Assembly (NCBI GenBank): GCA_963383645.1
Contig: OY726571.1
Location: 25,722,616 to 25,786,615, forward strand
DNA: 64,000 nt
Source of the DNA: Muscardinus avellanarius
Lineage: Eukaryota > Chordata > Mammalia > Rodentia > Gliridae
Direction: 5' to 3'
Positions 53,246 through 64,000 of the stretch are shown piece after piece. Within the stretch, counting starts at the first letter, position 1; every line of letters begins with the position of its first letter. The translations under genes were made by a program, and so were the position numbers. The notes under the pieces are model-generated. The model was not told where the DNA came from, did no database searches, and saw only the letters and a list, made by a program, of their open reading frames with translations.

Positions 53246-55341
53246 ATTATTATTAAACACTCAGCTAGCTTTTGTACTGTGACATCAATCTTATTGCATA
53301 TTTACATGAACTCATTAATGGTCATTTTAGCTTAACAACAGGCATCTATATTAATGTATGTATCATGCAATGAAACTGGAATGAGGGGAGAATGGATAGC
53401 ACCATCCTGGGTATTCTTTTTCTGGAGATCTTAATGGGCATCTAATTCCTTACCTGGTGAAGTCTAGTTTTTCAAATATTCTTATTGTAGTCTCTCTGGG
53501 GCCTCATGCAACCATCTCACATCACCCACACACCCACAATCCTCAGTACAACCAGAAGCTCATTACCTTTTTGAAATTATAGTGAATTTTAGAGGGCTGG
53601 GAGACAGAAAGGACTGCCGGAGTGGAGAAATGGTGGCTTCCTCTGTTCACCTAGCTTGCTATCTTCTACTGTGCCCCTTAGAGAGGCTTAAGAGTCTGAC
53701 AGTATGGTCTCAGTGACCTCTGACATCCCCTGTGTCCTCTTCATGGTCGGAAAGCTCCACCTTCCACCCCAAAACTACTCCTCTGGTACCTCCAAACCTC
53801 TTAAGAGGAAAGAAAGGGTTTTGCCAAGGAGAAGCAACTGCTCTCACCTGGAGGATTCTCCTTGTCTTGAATGGAACACCTATCCATCTGGTGTCCTCAT
53901 GGAGGTTGAGACCTTATCTGTTACAGCTCCTTCAGCTGTATGACCTGATTTCTGTCCAAAGTAGGCAACACTATTGTCCAAAGTGGGCAATACTTCAAGA
54001 GATGAAATTGCACCCTTGATAACATTTTGGGTCTGTTTTTTGCAAGTCTCTACATTGACTAAATGTTAAGAGGGATGTGCAGGAATCAGGTAACCTTTGC
54101 TGAGTCCTGTGAACCTTAGTCTTATCTACATTATTTAAAGTAGGCAGGATACTATCTGCCTCACATGGCTCTGTGAGAATTCAGTAGATGAGATGCTGTG
54201 TCTTTGTTACTTGGTACAATGTAGGTGGCCAAATGCATGTGTTCTATTACTAATGGGAACACAAAGAAGTTTTCATAAGGACTAGGAGTGCTTCAGAATC
54301 ATGTAGCTCTTCCTCTTTGATTAAAGATGAATGAAGCTGATGGAGATGCAGGATGTGCTCCCCTACCCTGGTTCTGCTGGTCTGTTTCTTTAGCATGCTG
54401 GGTGGAAAAACTGGACTGGCTGGTCCTACTCTTTTTCTTTGGTTTAAGCCGCTGCTGGCTCTGACAATCACAGGGACCTCTGGCTGGGGGCAGGTAGTTG
54501 AGAGTGGTAAGATTTTCTCCATTGGTTTCTCTATGAGCCATAACTCTTTCAGATTCACTGTTCACATATGGGCTCCGAGGAGAGCTGGTCATTTCCATCT
54601 ATGGTGCAGGCTGGGAAAGGTAGAGTCTGGAAAACTCATAAAAGGAGACTGAGTGGTAAAGGAAAATCAATCTTCTCCTGCTTTGGACCAGGTTGAAGAG
54701 AATCATTCTCCCTGATTTTCCATAAATTGGAACAAGGCTTAAGACACTAATCCTACAGTAATGCCATTTGAAGACGAACACTGACATTTGTGACATTTAA
54801 ATAACAGTTGAGGTCTGCTATTAAGCCAGGGCCTCCAACTGCTTGACCTTTGCCCTTGCCATGCACCCTTGGTCTGGTACATGCAAATGTACTTATGAAT
54901 GCATTTCAGCTTTCTGATGCCACATGCTTTTTTTCTGTTTTTGTTTTAGCTTGACTGGATACATTGCTTAAAGTGAACTGTGCACCAAACACAAAATTTG
55001 TTTTACAACTTTTAAATATGATACATTCCATGGCTCTTTCTTAGACTTTTTAAAAATACAGGTAAAGCTAAATAAAAAGTGGAGTTAATTTTCAAAAATC
55101 TTTCTGTGGGCTAAAAGGTGTGTTTTCTTGATGTAAAGCTATCTAGAGAAATCCAAAGCCTTTCATTCATTTGTTCAACAAAATTATTAATGGTTTCTAA
55201 AATATTGCATACTGTGCTAGATCAAAAAATATATAGAGATGTGGTTCTATGGCTCTGCTAATATAATTATTCATTTTCATTTATATGCTCTTTACTATAG
55301 TAAGTCCTTGCCTAATTATGCAGAAAATATGTGCTGGTATT
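53246..55341. other. Intergenic, no gene seen
   Basis: 2.1 kb free of recent SINEs; 54,090-54,240 resembles a MIR/L2 remnant. The short opposite-strand frames around 53.7-54.6 kb match nothing I know and have no splice or promoter context. Confidence 0.45.
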
Positions 55342-55545
55342 AGCTGGGTGTGGTGGTGCTTGCCTGTAATCCCAGTACTCAGGAGGTTGAGACAAGAAGA
55401 TTGCAGGTTCAAAGCCAGCCTCAGAAATTTAGCAAGGTTCTCAGCAACTTAGTGAGACCCTGTTTCCAAATTAAAAAAAATAGGCCTGAGGGTATTGTTT
55501 GGAGGTAGAATGCTCCTGGTTTCAGTCCCCAGGACTCCCCCAAAA
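55342..55545 (+). repeat. B1-ID dimeric SINE
   Basis: AGCTGGGTGTGGTGGTGCTTG ... TTCAGTCCCCAGGACTCC. Confidence 0.93.
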
Positions 55546-55580
55546 TCTTTACTAGTTTTAAAAAATAGATTCTCATTTTA

Positions 55581-55804
55581 TTTTATTTTATTTTTTATTT
55601 TTTGGTGGTACTAGGTGTGGAACCCAGAGGCTTTCTACCTCTGGGCTGTACTCCCAGACCTTTTTTATATTTTATTTGGAAACAGGGTTTCGCTAAGTTG
55701 CTGAAAGCCTCACTAAGTAGCTGAGGCTGGCTTCGAACCTATGTGATCCTCCTGTCTCAGCTTCCCAAGTGTGGGGATTACAAGCGTGCGCCACCACGCC
55801 CGGC
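55581..55804 (-). repeat. B1-ID dimeric SINE
   Basis: Perfect 15-bp target-site duplication TAGATTCTCATTTTA at 55566-55580 and 55805-55819. Confidence 0.96.
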
Positions 55805-55819
55805 TAGATTCTCATTTTA

Positions 55820-56112
55820 GTTAGTTAAATTAACTAATGATTTTCAGATCATGAGATTGGATCTTTACAAAATCAGATATGATTTTTAAAAAGTTAGAGT
55901 CAGCATTAAAGGTAGAAATAATCTTGTCTTTATCTTTTGAATAATTTCTAAGCAAAGGAAAACAATAGCTGCTATATTATTGGTCAGTGCTGCATGCTAT
56001 TTCCTGAGCACCTACAAATCTGCTCCACACCTGGCAGAGTTGGATCACTCTAGATTAGAGCTACTTTAATGACTGTGATTTTAGTTTGGCTTTATATTAA
56101 ATTAATCTCAGC
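55820..56112. other. AT-rich, nothing recognised
   Basis: No family or gene seen. Confidence 0.5.
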
Positions 56113-56275
56113 CTACTAGTTTCTAGATGTGGAATTCAGCAAGATGCTTGCTTAACTTCTCTAAGTCTTGGTTTCTTTATCCATAAGATGGGCTAATTAT
56201 ACTTATTTTGCTAAGATGTTATAAGGATCAGAGAAAATAGTTTTGTGAAGATAGTTTAGAGGCAGGTACACTGTA
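56113..56275 (+). repeat. MIR element
   Basis: TACTAGTTTCTAGATGTGG, GCTTAACTTCTCTAAGTCTTGG, TTTCTTTATCCATAAGATGGG, ATGTTATAAGGATCAGAG. Confidence 0.75.
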
Positions 56276-56294
56276 TCTCATTCTGGTATTTGTG

Positions 56295-56335
56295 ATTGAT
56301 TGATTGATTGATTGATTGACTGACTGACTGATTGA
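56295..56335. repeat. (GATT)/(GACT)n microsatellite
   Basis: About six TGAT units plus GACT variants, at the tail of the next SINE. Confidence 0.9.
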
Positions 56336-56535
56336 TGCAGTACTGGGGAAAGAACCCAGGTGCATTCTATCTCTGAGCGACACTCCCAGCCCTATATTTT
56401 ATTCTTTATTTTGAAACAGGGTCTCACTGAGTTGCAAAGGGCCTCACTGAGTGGCTGAGGCTGGCTGCGAACCATGATCCTCCTGACTCAGCTTCCCAAA
56501 TGCTGGGATTACAAGAGTGTGCCATCATGCCCGGC
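56336..56535 (-). repeat. B1-ID dimeric SINE
   Basis: GCAGTACTGGGGAAAGAACCC ... GTGTGCCATCATGCCCGGC. Confidence 0.93.
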
Positions 56536-56689
56536 GGGTCCTTGTGTTTTAAAGATGCTCATTTTCTGCCCTTCTCCAGCACAAACTTTCCTCCTCTAGG
56601 TCAGTGGTTCTAAAACAGGGGCATTTTTCCCCTTCCAAAGACATTTGGCAATGTCAGGAGACTGTTCTGGTTCTTACAAACTGGTGTGA

Positions 56690-56728
<39 letters not shown>

Positions 56729-57754
56729 CGCATGTATGTTTGTGTGTGTGTGCACATGAGAGCACTTTAGCATCTAGTAGGTAGAGGCCAGGAATGCCGC
56801 TAAACATTCTAGAACACACAGGGAAACCTCATTCTGGCCCCTCAGTAAGAAAGACTTGCAGTGTAAAGTGTCAATAGTCCAGGGATTGAGAAACTCTGCC
56901 TGAGACCATGCCTGGGCCTCTGGGACTCTGAAATTCTTTTCTCCAATGACCCCACTCCAGGCTCTGTGCTTCTCCCACCTGGGCTAAAGGGGTGGCTATT
57001 TGAAAGGGCAAAAGCTTGGATGTGTGGCCTGCGTCAAATTCAGGGACACTGAGGGGAAGGGGAGTGACTTCTGGGGGCTTTCTTCTGTTGCCATGTTCAG
57101 AGGTGGAACTCCAAGGAGCAGGAGGATGCGATATGGGATCCCAGGCTTTCAAGCTGTTATGAAGAGATATTTGTCAAGGTCAGAAAAGTAAAACGTTTTA
57201 TTGACAGTTTATAAACTCAATTTATAACCTTCAGTATTTGGAATATGGTGTGTGGGCCTTTGTTTGCATTTTTGCTCTGGGCTCCACAAAGGTTAGAAAT
57301 GGGTCTGCTGGTTAGAGTTCCCAAACTGTATCCTTCCCTCTTGGGGCTTGGTTTGCATGGTCTCCATCTTTTCAGGCTTGGTCCTAAGAGGTTGCCCTTA
57401 CTTAAGATAGAGGATGCATGATTAGCTCTGTTCTCACAAATACCATATGCTGAATCCTAGCACCCATTTGTTTTGTGTTGCTAGTTTGTTTCAGATTCTG
57501 TGATCTTTTTTTGTAGCTGAAACATATTTGGTAATGATCTTCATGTTCTTCCTGAGAACTTTATCTTCAGCTCAGGTTTGAGCCTGATGGCAGATATGTC
57601 AATGCATCTAATCCAAACCAGGGCTTTCAGAATCTCTTCCAGGCAGTTTGGAACTGACATGCAGAATCAGTCTCTGAAAGTGGCTGTAACTCAATGGCAT
57701 AAACATGAGAGTTGATGTTCAACAGCCATCTTTCACCAGCAAGGCAGTGGGGAG

Positions 57755-57756
<2 letters not shown>
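56536..57756. other. Intergenic with (TG)(CG) tract, no gene seen
   Basis: Contains the alternating purine-pyrimidine tract at 56694-56754; otherwise nothing recognised. Confidence 0.5.
56694..56754. repeat. (TG)n(CG)n alternating tract
   Basis: About 13 TG, five CG units, then CATGTATGT and more TG: a Z-DNA-prone alternating purine-pyrimidine stretch. Confidence 0.93.

Positions 57757-57821
<65 letters not shown>
57757..57821. repeat. (GA)n microsatellite
   Basis: About 32 uninterrupted GA units. Confidence 0.96.
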
Positions 57822-57822
<1 letters not shown>

Positions 57823-57850
57823 AGGGAGAGAGGAGATCTGCCTGTGTTCT

Positions 57851-57935
57851 TTTTTATTTTTGGTGCTGGGGATTGATCCCAGGGCCTTATACACACTAAA
57901 CACATGCTCTATTACTGAGCTACATTTCCAGCCCC
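57851..57935 (-). repeat. ID SINE monomer
   Basis: TTGGTGCTGGGGATTGATCCC ... TACTGAGCTACATTTCCAGCCCC; free ID element without the B1 half. Confidence 0.9.
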
Positions 57936-59689
57936 CTCCCTGGGTTCTTGATAACTTTTAAGGACCTGGAAAGATCTTTGGCTTCCATCAGATACCTCAG
58001 TTCCTTCCAGGAAATTCTGTTGGCTTAAGCTAGATTGAGTTGGTGTCTGTTATGTGCAACCACAGGAACTCGACGGAGTCCCTGTCTTTCAAGTCTCTCT
58101 TCTGGGTTCTTGTCTCAGGTCTTGGTGCCTTGGTTTTGTCAGGGTCTAGTTTTTCTCACACCAGTGCTCAGATGGACTGAGCTTACGGTTGGCTGGCATA
58201 CTTTGCCTGCTGGCAGGACCCTTTATCACCAGCAGCAGGGCCTTGACTCCCAGGAGCTGTCCAACACAGTGGGTAGTAGATTTGCTTTGGACCTCGCCCT
58301 TTCAGTTGTGAAAAAACAGGGTGATTCCAGCCACGCTCCTCCATGTAAAATGTATTAGACTCTAGAAATTTGTAATTCAAATTGTGTCTACATGCTTTCA
58401 AATATCCAGTTAAAGCTCCCTGAAAATGTGTATAATTGCATTAGGAGAATTTTTGAGTAATAGACACTGAAACAAGTCCACCTGACAGGTGTCCTTTAGT
58501 AGATGCAATCTTGAATACATGTCATTGCAGAGTGATAGGAGAATGGACAGACAAATGGTAAGATGTTGGTTCAAGGGCCCAACTCGGAGGATTTAAGTGG
58601 AGTGGCATTCTCACTCCCAGTTTTATGGATGGGAAAGTGAAAGGCTGTTAATAATGAGAGTGAATTGAAGTTTCTCTGATTCTGAATGCATGCGGGCAGT
58701 AGTAAAGAGCAGAAGTTAGTAAATGTAGAAACCACTGGATTCTGATGGAAGAGAAATGCTGGGGACAGCTATTTTTCCTATTCTGTTTGTGTTCATGCCA
58801 ACAATTAGTTCTAGGAAGTCACTTAAAGATTCTGTGATGTTGATTAACAGTTGTGACTAAGAGGGCCATCTGAGACATTTTTTCTTTTTCTCTGCTTCCC
58901 TGAGGATTTAAGCCAGCTTTCAAGAGAGTCTATGGATTCCTTAATATAGCCAAATTTTTGTAAAGGACAAAAAAAGTCAAAATCACTTTTAGGTCTAGTG
59001 TAGATAGCGAATTGACTGGATTGCTCCCTCTTCCTTCCATCCTTGCTGACAATCTTTTAGTTGTCTTCCTCTGTTTGTTTGTTTCTTCTTATCTTTTTCC
59101 AGGCTACTCCCTCAACGTCTCAAAGTTTATTTAGATGGGTTGTCTGAAGTATTTTTTCATCTTTTCTTTTTTCTTTCTTTCTTCCTTTCTTTTTTTTTTA
59201 ACAAATAGATTCAGGATGGTTGTCAGGCTAATCTGATCATATGTACTAATATAATTAGATGACTTTAAAAAATCAAACCTTTCTTGACTTTCTAATATTC
59301 TACTTATGTGTTTCTAGGCTTAGCCTGATGACAACCTTAAATTCAAACACTGAATCTAATTACCTATCTATGGATAAAAAAGATATTTGAGTCATGATAC
59401 AGAGAATTGTAGGCCGATGGTTTTATGGCTTAAGTTTGTTTATTCCTCAGATTCTCAGTCCGATAGGCACATCCAGGATCACATCGAATAGGAAAGTCTT
59501 ACCATGGTTGTTACCGGTTAGATTTTTTTTCAAAATTATTTTACCATGTTATTTCGTCAATAATCAGCAGCAGTTAAATCTCACAAATTCTACCAGTCAG
59601 AAAAGTAAAAGGCTAATCAAAGAACTGCATCCACAATAGAAAAAAATAAGATGAATCTTTTCATCACTCAGCAGCGTAGGGATGCTCTG
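57936..59689. other. Repeat-poor DNA, no gene seen
   Basis: 1.75 kb with no recent SINE or LINE; a short CTTT/T-rich patch lies at 59160-59200. Nothing coding recognised. Confidence 0.45.
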
Positions 59690-60130
59690 AATATATTGGT
59701 TCCGCCCTCTCCCTTGGAGTTATTTATTGGCCAGAGGGGTGGGTGGACAAAACCTCTTTTGAAGTTAAACATCTTGCTTGGATGAGCAGATATGTTGCAT
59801 CAAATCAAAGTAATAAAAAGGCAAAATGCTTTATTAAATCTTCTTTATCACTATATTGCGCTCCAATACGATGATCTAATTAAAGACACAGTGGGGTCTC
59901 TTTTCATTTGAGGAGGAGTTCACAGGCTTCATTATTAAAAGGTTTGCACAAACATGCACACATTGCTCGTGGCTTCCAAGTTTCTCGGTGGAGCCTCCTT
60001 CCTGTTTTGCTCTAATTGTTACAGATTTCTTGGCTGCCACTTCATGCCTTGATGCTAATTAGTCCTTTTCATCTTCAAAGTACCTGTAAGGCACTCTCAT
60101 GATTTATTTTCATAATACCACTTGGAGGTG
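59690..60130. promoter_or_regulatory. Candidate distal enhancer
   Basis: Repeat-free block with GGAGTTATTTATTGGCCAG, ATCAAATCAAAG (TCF/LEF-type), GATGATCTAATTAAAGAC, CTAATTGTTAC and GCTAATTAG, plus FOX-like GTTTGCACAAACATGC. Motif density resembles a deeply conserved limb or branchial-arch type enhancer; not verified. Confidence 0.35.
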
Positions 60131-61061
60131 GGCAATGAAATGTTATATTCTTTTCAAAGACATGGAAACAAAAGAAAAGAACTTAAAGCTGTGTTTCTTT
60201 GAGCATCCACGATATGAATGCTTTGCTTTTTGGTTCTGAGCACCCAAATGTCTAACTTGGCACGCTGCCTCTGTGCTCATCCCTCCACGTCTCCTCCGGT
60301 CCTGCCAGTTCATGGCCGGAGATTTCTTCATGTAGCTAAACCAACCACCATCAGCGCCGTCGGAAAAATGTAAAAAAAATTAGAGGGAACCCGCTTAGTG
60401 ATCGCCCGTCTGTTGGATTCTATCTAGGTCCTCTTGACTTAACACACATCCACTAGGTACTGAATTGTGTTTCCCCTACTTCCCGATTCATGTTATTCTT
60501 ACAACGAACTTCATTCATGTTGTACTACACTGAAGACCCCAAACCAGAGGCTCCTTCATTCATCACAGACCCCGTCATCCTCTGAATCAAATAGAGAAGG
60601 GAAGGATTATCTTATTTCCCCCAAAGCAAAGAAAATTTGGCAAGTTGGGAAAATTAGTAAATGGCTGAAAATTTTGACATGGTCATCTCACTCTGCCCAA
60701 AAGTGATCTCTTCCCTTTCTCTGTCAAATTTTTATTCTTTTATTGCATTTATCATTCTCAAAGGCAAATAATATAATAAAGGAGTTTACACTGAATTGCA
60801 AATGATTTTGCCCGCTGAAAGTTTAATAGAGAGTGGAAACCATGCCTGTACCTCTGGCATCTGCCAAATCAATGAATTTTTTTTTTTGGTGGGGGGAAAC
60901 ATAACCTGTTTTTTTTGGCATGAGTAGAATCTCTTGGCTTACACTGTGTACATATAAAACAAGCCTAATTCAAAAGCCTGTTTATCCAAAATTCAGATTT
61001 CTGTGTCAGAATCTAGAAAATTGGAAGATACTAAAAAGTTAGTGTTAAAGATGATAGGTCT
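60131..61061. other. Repeat-poor DNA, no gene seen
   Basis: Nothing recognised apart from a T-run at about 60879-60888. Confidence 0.45.
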
Positions 61062-61062
61062 A

Positions 61063-61251
61063 GCCGGGCGTGATGGTACATGCTGTAATCCCAGTACTTG
61101 GAAGGCTGAGATAAGGGTATTGTTGGTTCAAGGCCTGCCTCTGCAGTTTAGTGAGGCCCTCAGCAATTTAATAGGACCCTGTTTCAAAATAAAAAATAAA
61201 AAAATAAGAGGTAGAATGTCTCTGGGTTCCATCCCCAGAACCAGAAAAAAA
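61063..61251 (+). repeat. B1-ID SINE with shortened ID half
   Basis: GCCGGGCGTGATGGTACATG ... TCCATCCCCAGAACC; target-site duplication ATAGGTCTA. Confidence 0.93.
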
Positions 61252-61260
61252 ATAGGTCTA

Positions 61261-62396
61261 AAACATCATTTTTGTATTAAAATGCCCAAGGAGAGACCGT
61301 ATGGAAAAGAATCTTTTGGGATAGAATGCAAAGAAAGGCATATCATCCTCTAGAATTTTTATTTCCATTCTGAATTGGATGCTAACCAGCCTGGCCCTGG
61401 TAATTTCAGATGCAGATAGTACAGTGTTCCCAACAAGATGAGGGACCTCAGACAGAGGACCCTGTCGGGGAACAGCAGTTATGAGTGAGAACTGTGAACC
61501 GGTCTCACCTGTTGTGACATATTTCAGAATACAACTGCAGGCCCGAGAGGTGGAAACCCAGAGCCACAGCCTTGTCCCCCTCTGACGCATGCTCTCTGTG
61601 GCTCCCCTGTCCGCTGCTTTCGATGTGACATCAGTTTTGTCAGCCTCAGTGTTCGCTGGTCCAGGCTGGGTAAAAGTAAGCCATTTCCCGGGACACATGC
61701 CTCTCAGTTAATCTCTCTGGCAATTCATTTAAATTTTTTTTTATAGGGTTTTAGCTTTACTTTAACAATAATTTGTGATCAAGGTTAAAGTTTATTTTAT
61801 TTTTAGTGACAGTTTCGCAACGAATTTGAACTTAGGTCTTTCGTTGGAGAAATATTTACAAAGAGATAACACCAAATTGGGCGGTATAAATGCCATGCCA
61901 TTCAACTATGTAAATAGCGGCCAAGATGTTTAATTGAAAATGAAACACTGGTAAAATGTAAACATCATTTTTTTTTTTGTTCCAGTTGCTCTAAGCGTGG
62001 GCTTCAATGGTGGAGATGAATGCAGAACTGATGGTGGAAGTGAGAGTTTGTAACAGGGCCCAATAACTCTAGTGCGTTTGGAAATTCTCTTAGTAATTGC
62101 TGCACTCCTCAGTGCTGTTCAAAACACATGCGTTTGTTGCCTTAAAGGTTGTCTATTTGAGATCCCCACGCTGGTGCTCCTGTACACAACCAGTCAGGGA
62201 TTTGGGTCCTTCACCCATTGAGCTGTTCTCTGCTTGTACACTGAACGTCTCTTCAGATTGCTTTATTCTCCCAGCAAATGAAAGATGCACCTGGCATACC
62301 AAAGCACAAAACTATGCTTATCTCTTTGTGTTCAGTGGGTCTTCGTCTCTGCGGATTCTGCATGCCCGGCTTCACCCAACAGAAAACATTCCAAAC
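61261..62396. other. Intergenic, no gene seen
   Basis: 1.1 kb without recent repeats. A 146-codon minus frame (61698-61258) has no recognisable domain, splice sites or promoter and is not called. Confidence 0.45.
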
Positions 62397-62410
62397 AAAA
62401 GTTGTGTCTG

Positions 62411-62612
62411 AGGCCGGGCGTGGTGGCGCACGCTTGTAATCCCTGCGCTTGGGAGGCTGAGACAGGAGGATCGCACGGGTTGGAAGCCAGTCTCAGCTAC
62501 TCAGTGAGGCTTCCAGCAACTTAGTGAGACCCTGTTTCCAAATAAAATATAGAAAAGGTCTGGGAGTATAGCCCGGAGGTAGAAAGCCTCTGGGTTCCAC
62601 CCCCAGTACCAC

Positions 62613-62640
<28 letters not shown>
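62411..62640 (+). repeat. B1-ID dimeric SINE (young)
   Basis: AGGCCGGGCGTGGTGGCGC ... CAGTACCACC plus about 30 A; target-site duplication AAAGTTGTGTCTG. Confidence 0.96.
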
Positions 62641-62647
<7 letters not shown>

Positions 62648-62936
62648 GTGTCTGTATTGAATGTGTGCAGACTTTTATTTGTCCCATTGTTCTCTAAATA
62701 ATACTATTTACATTTGTTACAAATAATCTAGAGATGATTTAAAGTATGTGGGAGTGTGTGTGCAAGTTATATGCAAATACTATGCCACATTATATAAAGA
62801 ACTTGAAGATCTAGAGATTTTGATTTCCTTGGGGGATCCTGGTACCAATGCCCCAGAGAATACCAACAGACAACTCTAGCTGTACCTGGGTTTTAAGGAA
62901 AAGTCTCTGCTCCCTGAGCAAACCCCTCATAAGTCA

Positions 62937-63004
62937 TATGTGTGTGTGTCTGTGTTTAGTATATATATAGTGTGTGTGTTTAGTATATATATAGTGTGTG
63001 TTTA

Positions 63005-63051
<47 letters not shown>
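62937..63051. repeat. Compound (TG)/(TA) repeat
   Basis: Three near-copies of TTTAGTATATATATAGTGTGTG followed by (TG)21. Confidence 0.93.
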
Positions 63052-63053
<2 letters not shown>

Positions 63054-63256
63054 CCTGGGGATTGAACCCAGGGACATTCTACTTCCAAATTATACTTCAA
63101 GTCCTTTTTATTTATTTATTTTTGTTTTTAAACAGTTTTTTACTAGGCTACTGAGAGTCTTGCTAAGTTGTTGAGGCTGGTCTTAAATTTGTGATCCTCT
63201 GGTCTCAGCCTACCCAGTACTGGGATTATAGGTGTGCACCACCATGCCCAGCTACA
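63052..63256 (-). repeat. B1-ID dimeric SINE (old)
   Basis: CCTGGGGATTGAACCCAGGG ... GTGCACCACCATGCCCAGCT; the TG tract is its tail. Confidence 0.92.
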
Positions 63257-63379
63257 GGTTATATTTTGACAAGCATAACAAAGGAATAAAATCACGTACT
63301 TGCCTATGAAAAGAAATTACTTTATATAAAATAACTATTTTTATATAAAATAGATATATTTTATGTATTAATTTTATAA

Positions 63380-63443
63380 AAATAGATAACCCCTCCCTAA
63401 ATAACTCCTCTGAAACATAACTTTTGGGAGGGGTTATCTATTT
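63380..63443. repeat. Perfect 18-bp inverted repeat (hairpin)
   Basis: Arms AAATAGATAACCCCTCCC (63380-63397) and its exact reverse complement (63426-63443), with a 28-base loop. Confidence 0.9.
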
Positions 63444-63631
63444 CAGATTTATATGCTGTAATAAAATATGGGAAGATAAAAATTGTAACACCTTTTCTTC
63501 AAACTTTGGCATAGATACAGGGTTATTTCAATGATCTCAATTGATTATGTAACTTTAAGTTATATCAATAGGAGAGCTTTCATCATACTTCTTGAAAAAT
63601 TGTAGCAAGAAAGGAAGTATAATTTGCGATG

Positions 63632-63838
63632 AAGAGCACAGATCTGGATCCAGGACCTTTGGATCAGCTACGAGACCTCTGATGAGTTACTTAACTGTTC
63701 TACTCCGCAGCTTTCTCTTCAGTAAAATGGGTGGAAACCCAAAACCTCCTTTAAGGCTACTGTGAAGACTCAATGAGGTAATATAGCAAAAGTAATAAAA
63801 CAGTGCCTGGCATGGTTAGTGCCAGATCAATTCAGGTA
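63632..63838 (+). repeat. MIR element
   Basis: GAAGAGCACAGATCTGGATCC, GAGTTACTTAACTGTTC, CTTCAGTAAAATGGGTGG, CTACTGTGAAGACTCAATGAGG, AAACAGTGCCTGGCATGG: near-complete MIR core. Confidence 0.88.
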
Positions 63839-64000
63839 ATATTCATTTAGTTAGTAAATATTTAATAAGAGTTTTATTATTTAGCAGCTACTAATGTGCA
63901 TCATCTTTCTATATTGACTATTACTATCTTTTATGGAAAACAGTTTTTAAGTAAGTAAATCTGATTGGAAGTTCTTAATCACTTCTGTTCTCAGAGTGAG

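Noticed and set aside
54250..54652. Overlapping roughly 100-codon frames on both strands
   Set aside because: Considered as a possible exon or retroviral remnant; no motif (such as protease, reverse transcriptase or zinc knuckle) is visible.
61258..61698. 146-codon minus frame
   Set aside because: No recognisable domain, splice signals, promoter or polyA site, and chance frames of this size are expected in 64 kb.

Overview
This is mammalian nuclear DNA, almost certainly from a squirrel-family rodent (Sciuridae: squirrel, marmot or ground squirrel). The evidence is the dominant interspersed repeat, present in about 50 copies: a dimeric SINE with a 7SL/B1-like left half joined through an A-rich linker to an ID-like tRNA-derived right half (the MEN / B1-dID type described from squirrels). 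Low-divergence LINE-1 pieces are also present. No bacterial, viral or plasmid features were seen.

The one protein-coding gene is HAND2, on the minus strand, complete in two exons: coding bases 6191-5637 and 4303-4205, with a 1,333-bp intron. It encodes 217 residues, a bHLH transcription factor of heart, branchial-arch, limb and sympathetic development. A plausible 3' UTR runs to about 3540 with one AATAAA and a miR-1-type seed site. A long GC-rich 5' UTR reaches a promoter at about 7.1-7.4 kb. Divergent TATA-like elements there fit the known head-to-head arrangement of HAND2 with its antisense lncRNA (HAND2-AS1 / Upperhand), which would run rightward from about 7.4 kb. Only a tentative first exon of that RNA can be proposed.

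Layout: 1-3.5 kb is downstream intergenic DNA with a CpG island and a TATA box of unknown use. 3.5-7.4 kb is HAND2. 7.4-21.6 kb is upstream DNA with very few SINEs and several CpG-rich or homeodomain/FOX/SOX-motif-rich blocks that look like cis-regulatory DNA. 21.6-63.3 kb is gene-desert sequence full of SINEs, microsatellites, L1 fragments and MIRs, interrupted by repeat-poor islands (about 26.3-27.7, 33.3-34.6, 49.7-51.3, 57.9-61.0 kb) that may hold distal enhancers.

The most notable structures are: a perfect 267-bp inverted duplication whose left copy splits a SINE inside a three-level SINE-in-SINE nest (28.7-30.3 kb); a 5'-inverted (twin-primed) L1 with target-site duplication (31.7-32.9 kb); and a 3-kb composite L1 block bounded by a perfect 16-bp direct repeat, carrying an intact ORF1 but no ORF2 (39.7-42.7 kb). 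No new protein system was found; the novelty is structural and regulatory.
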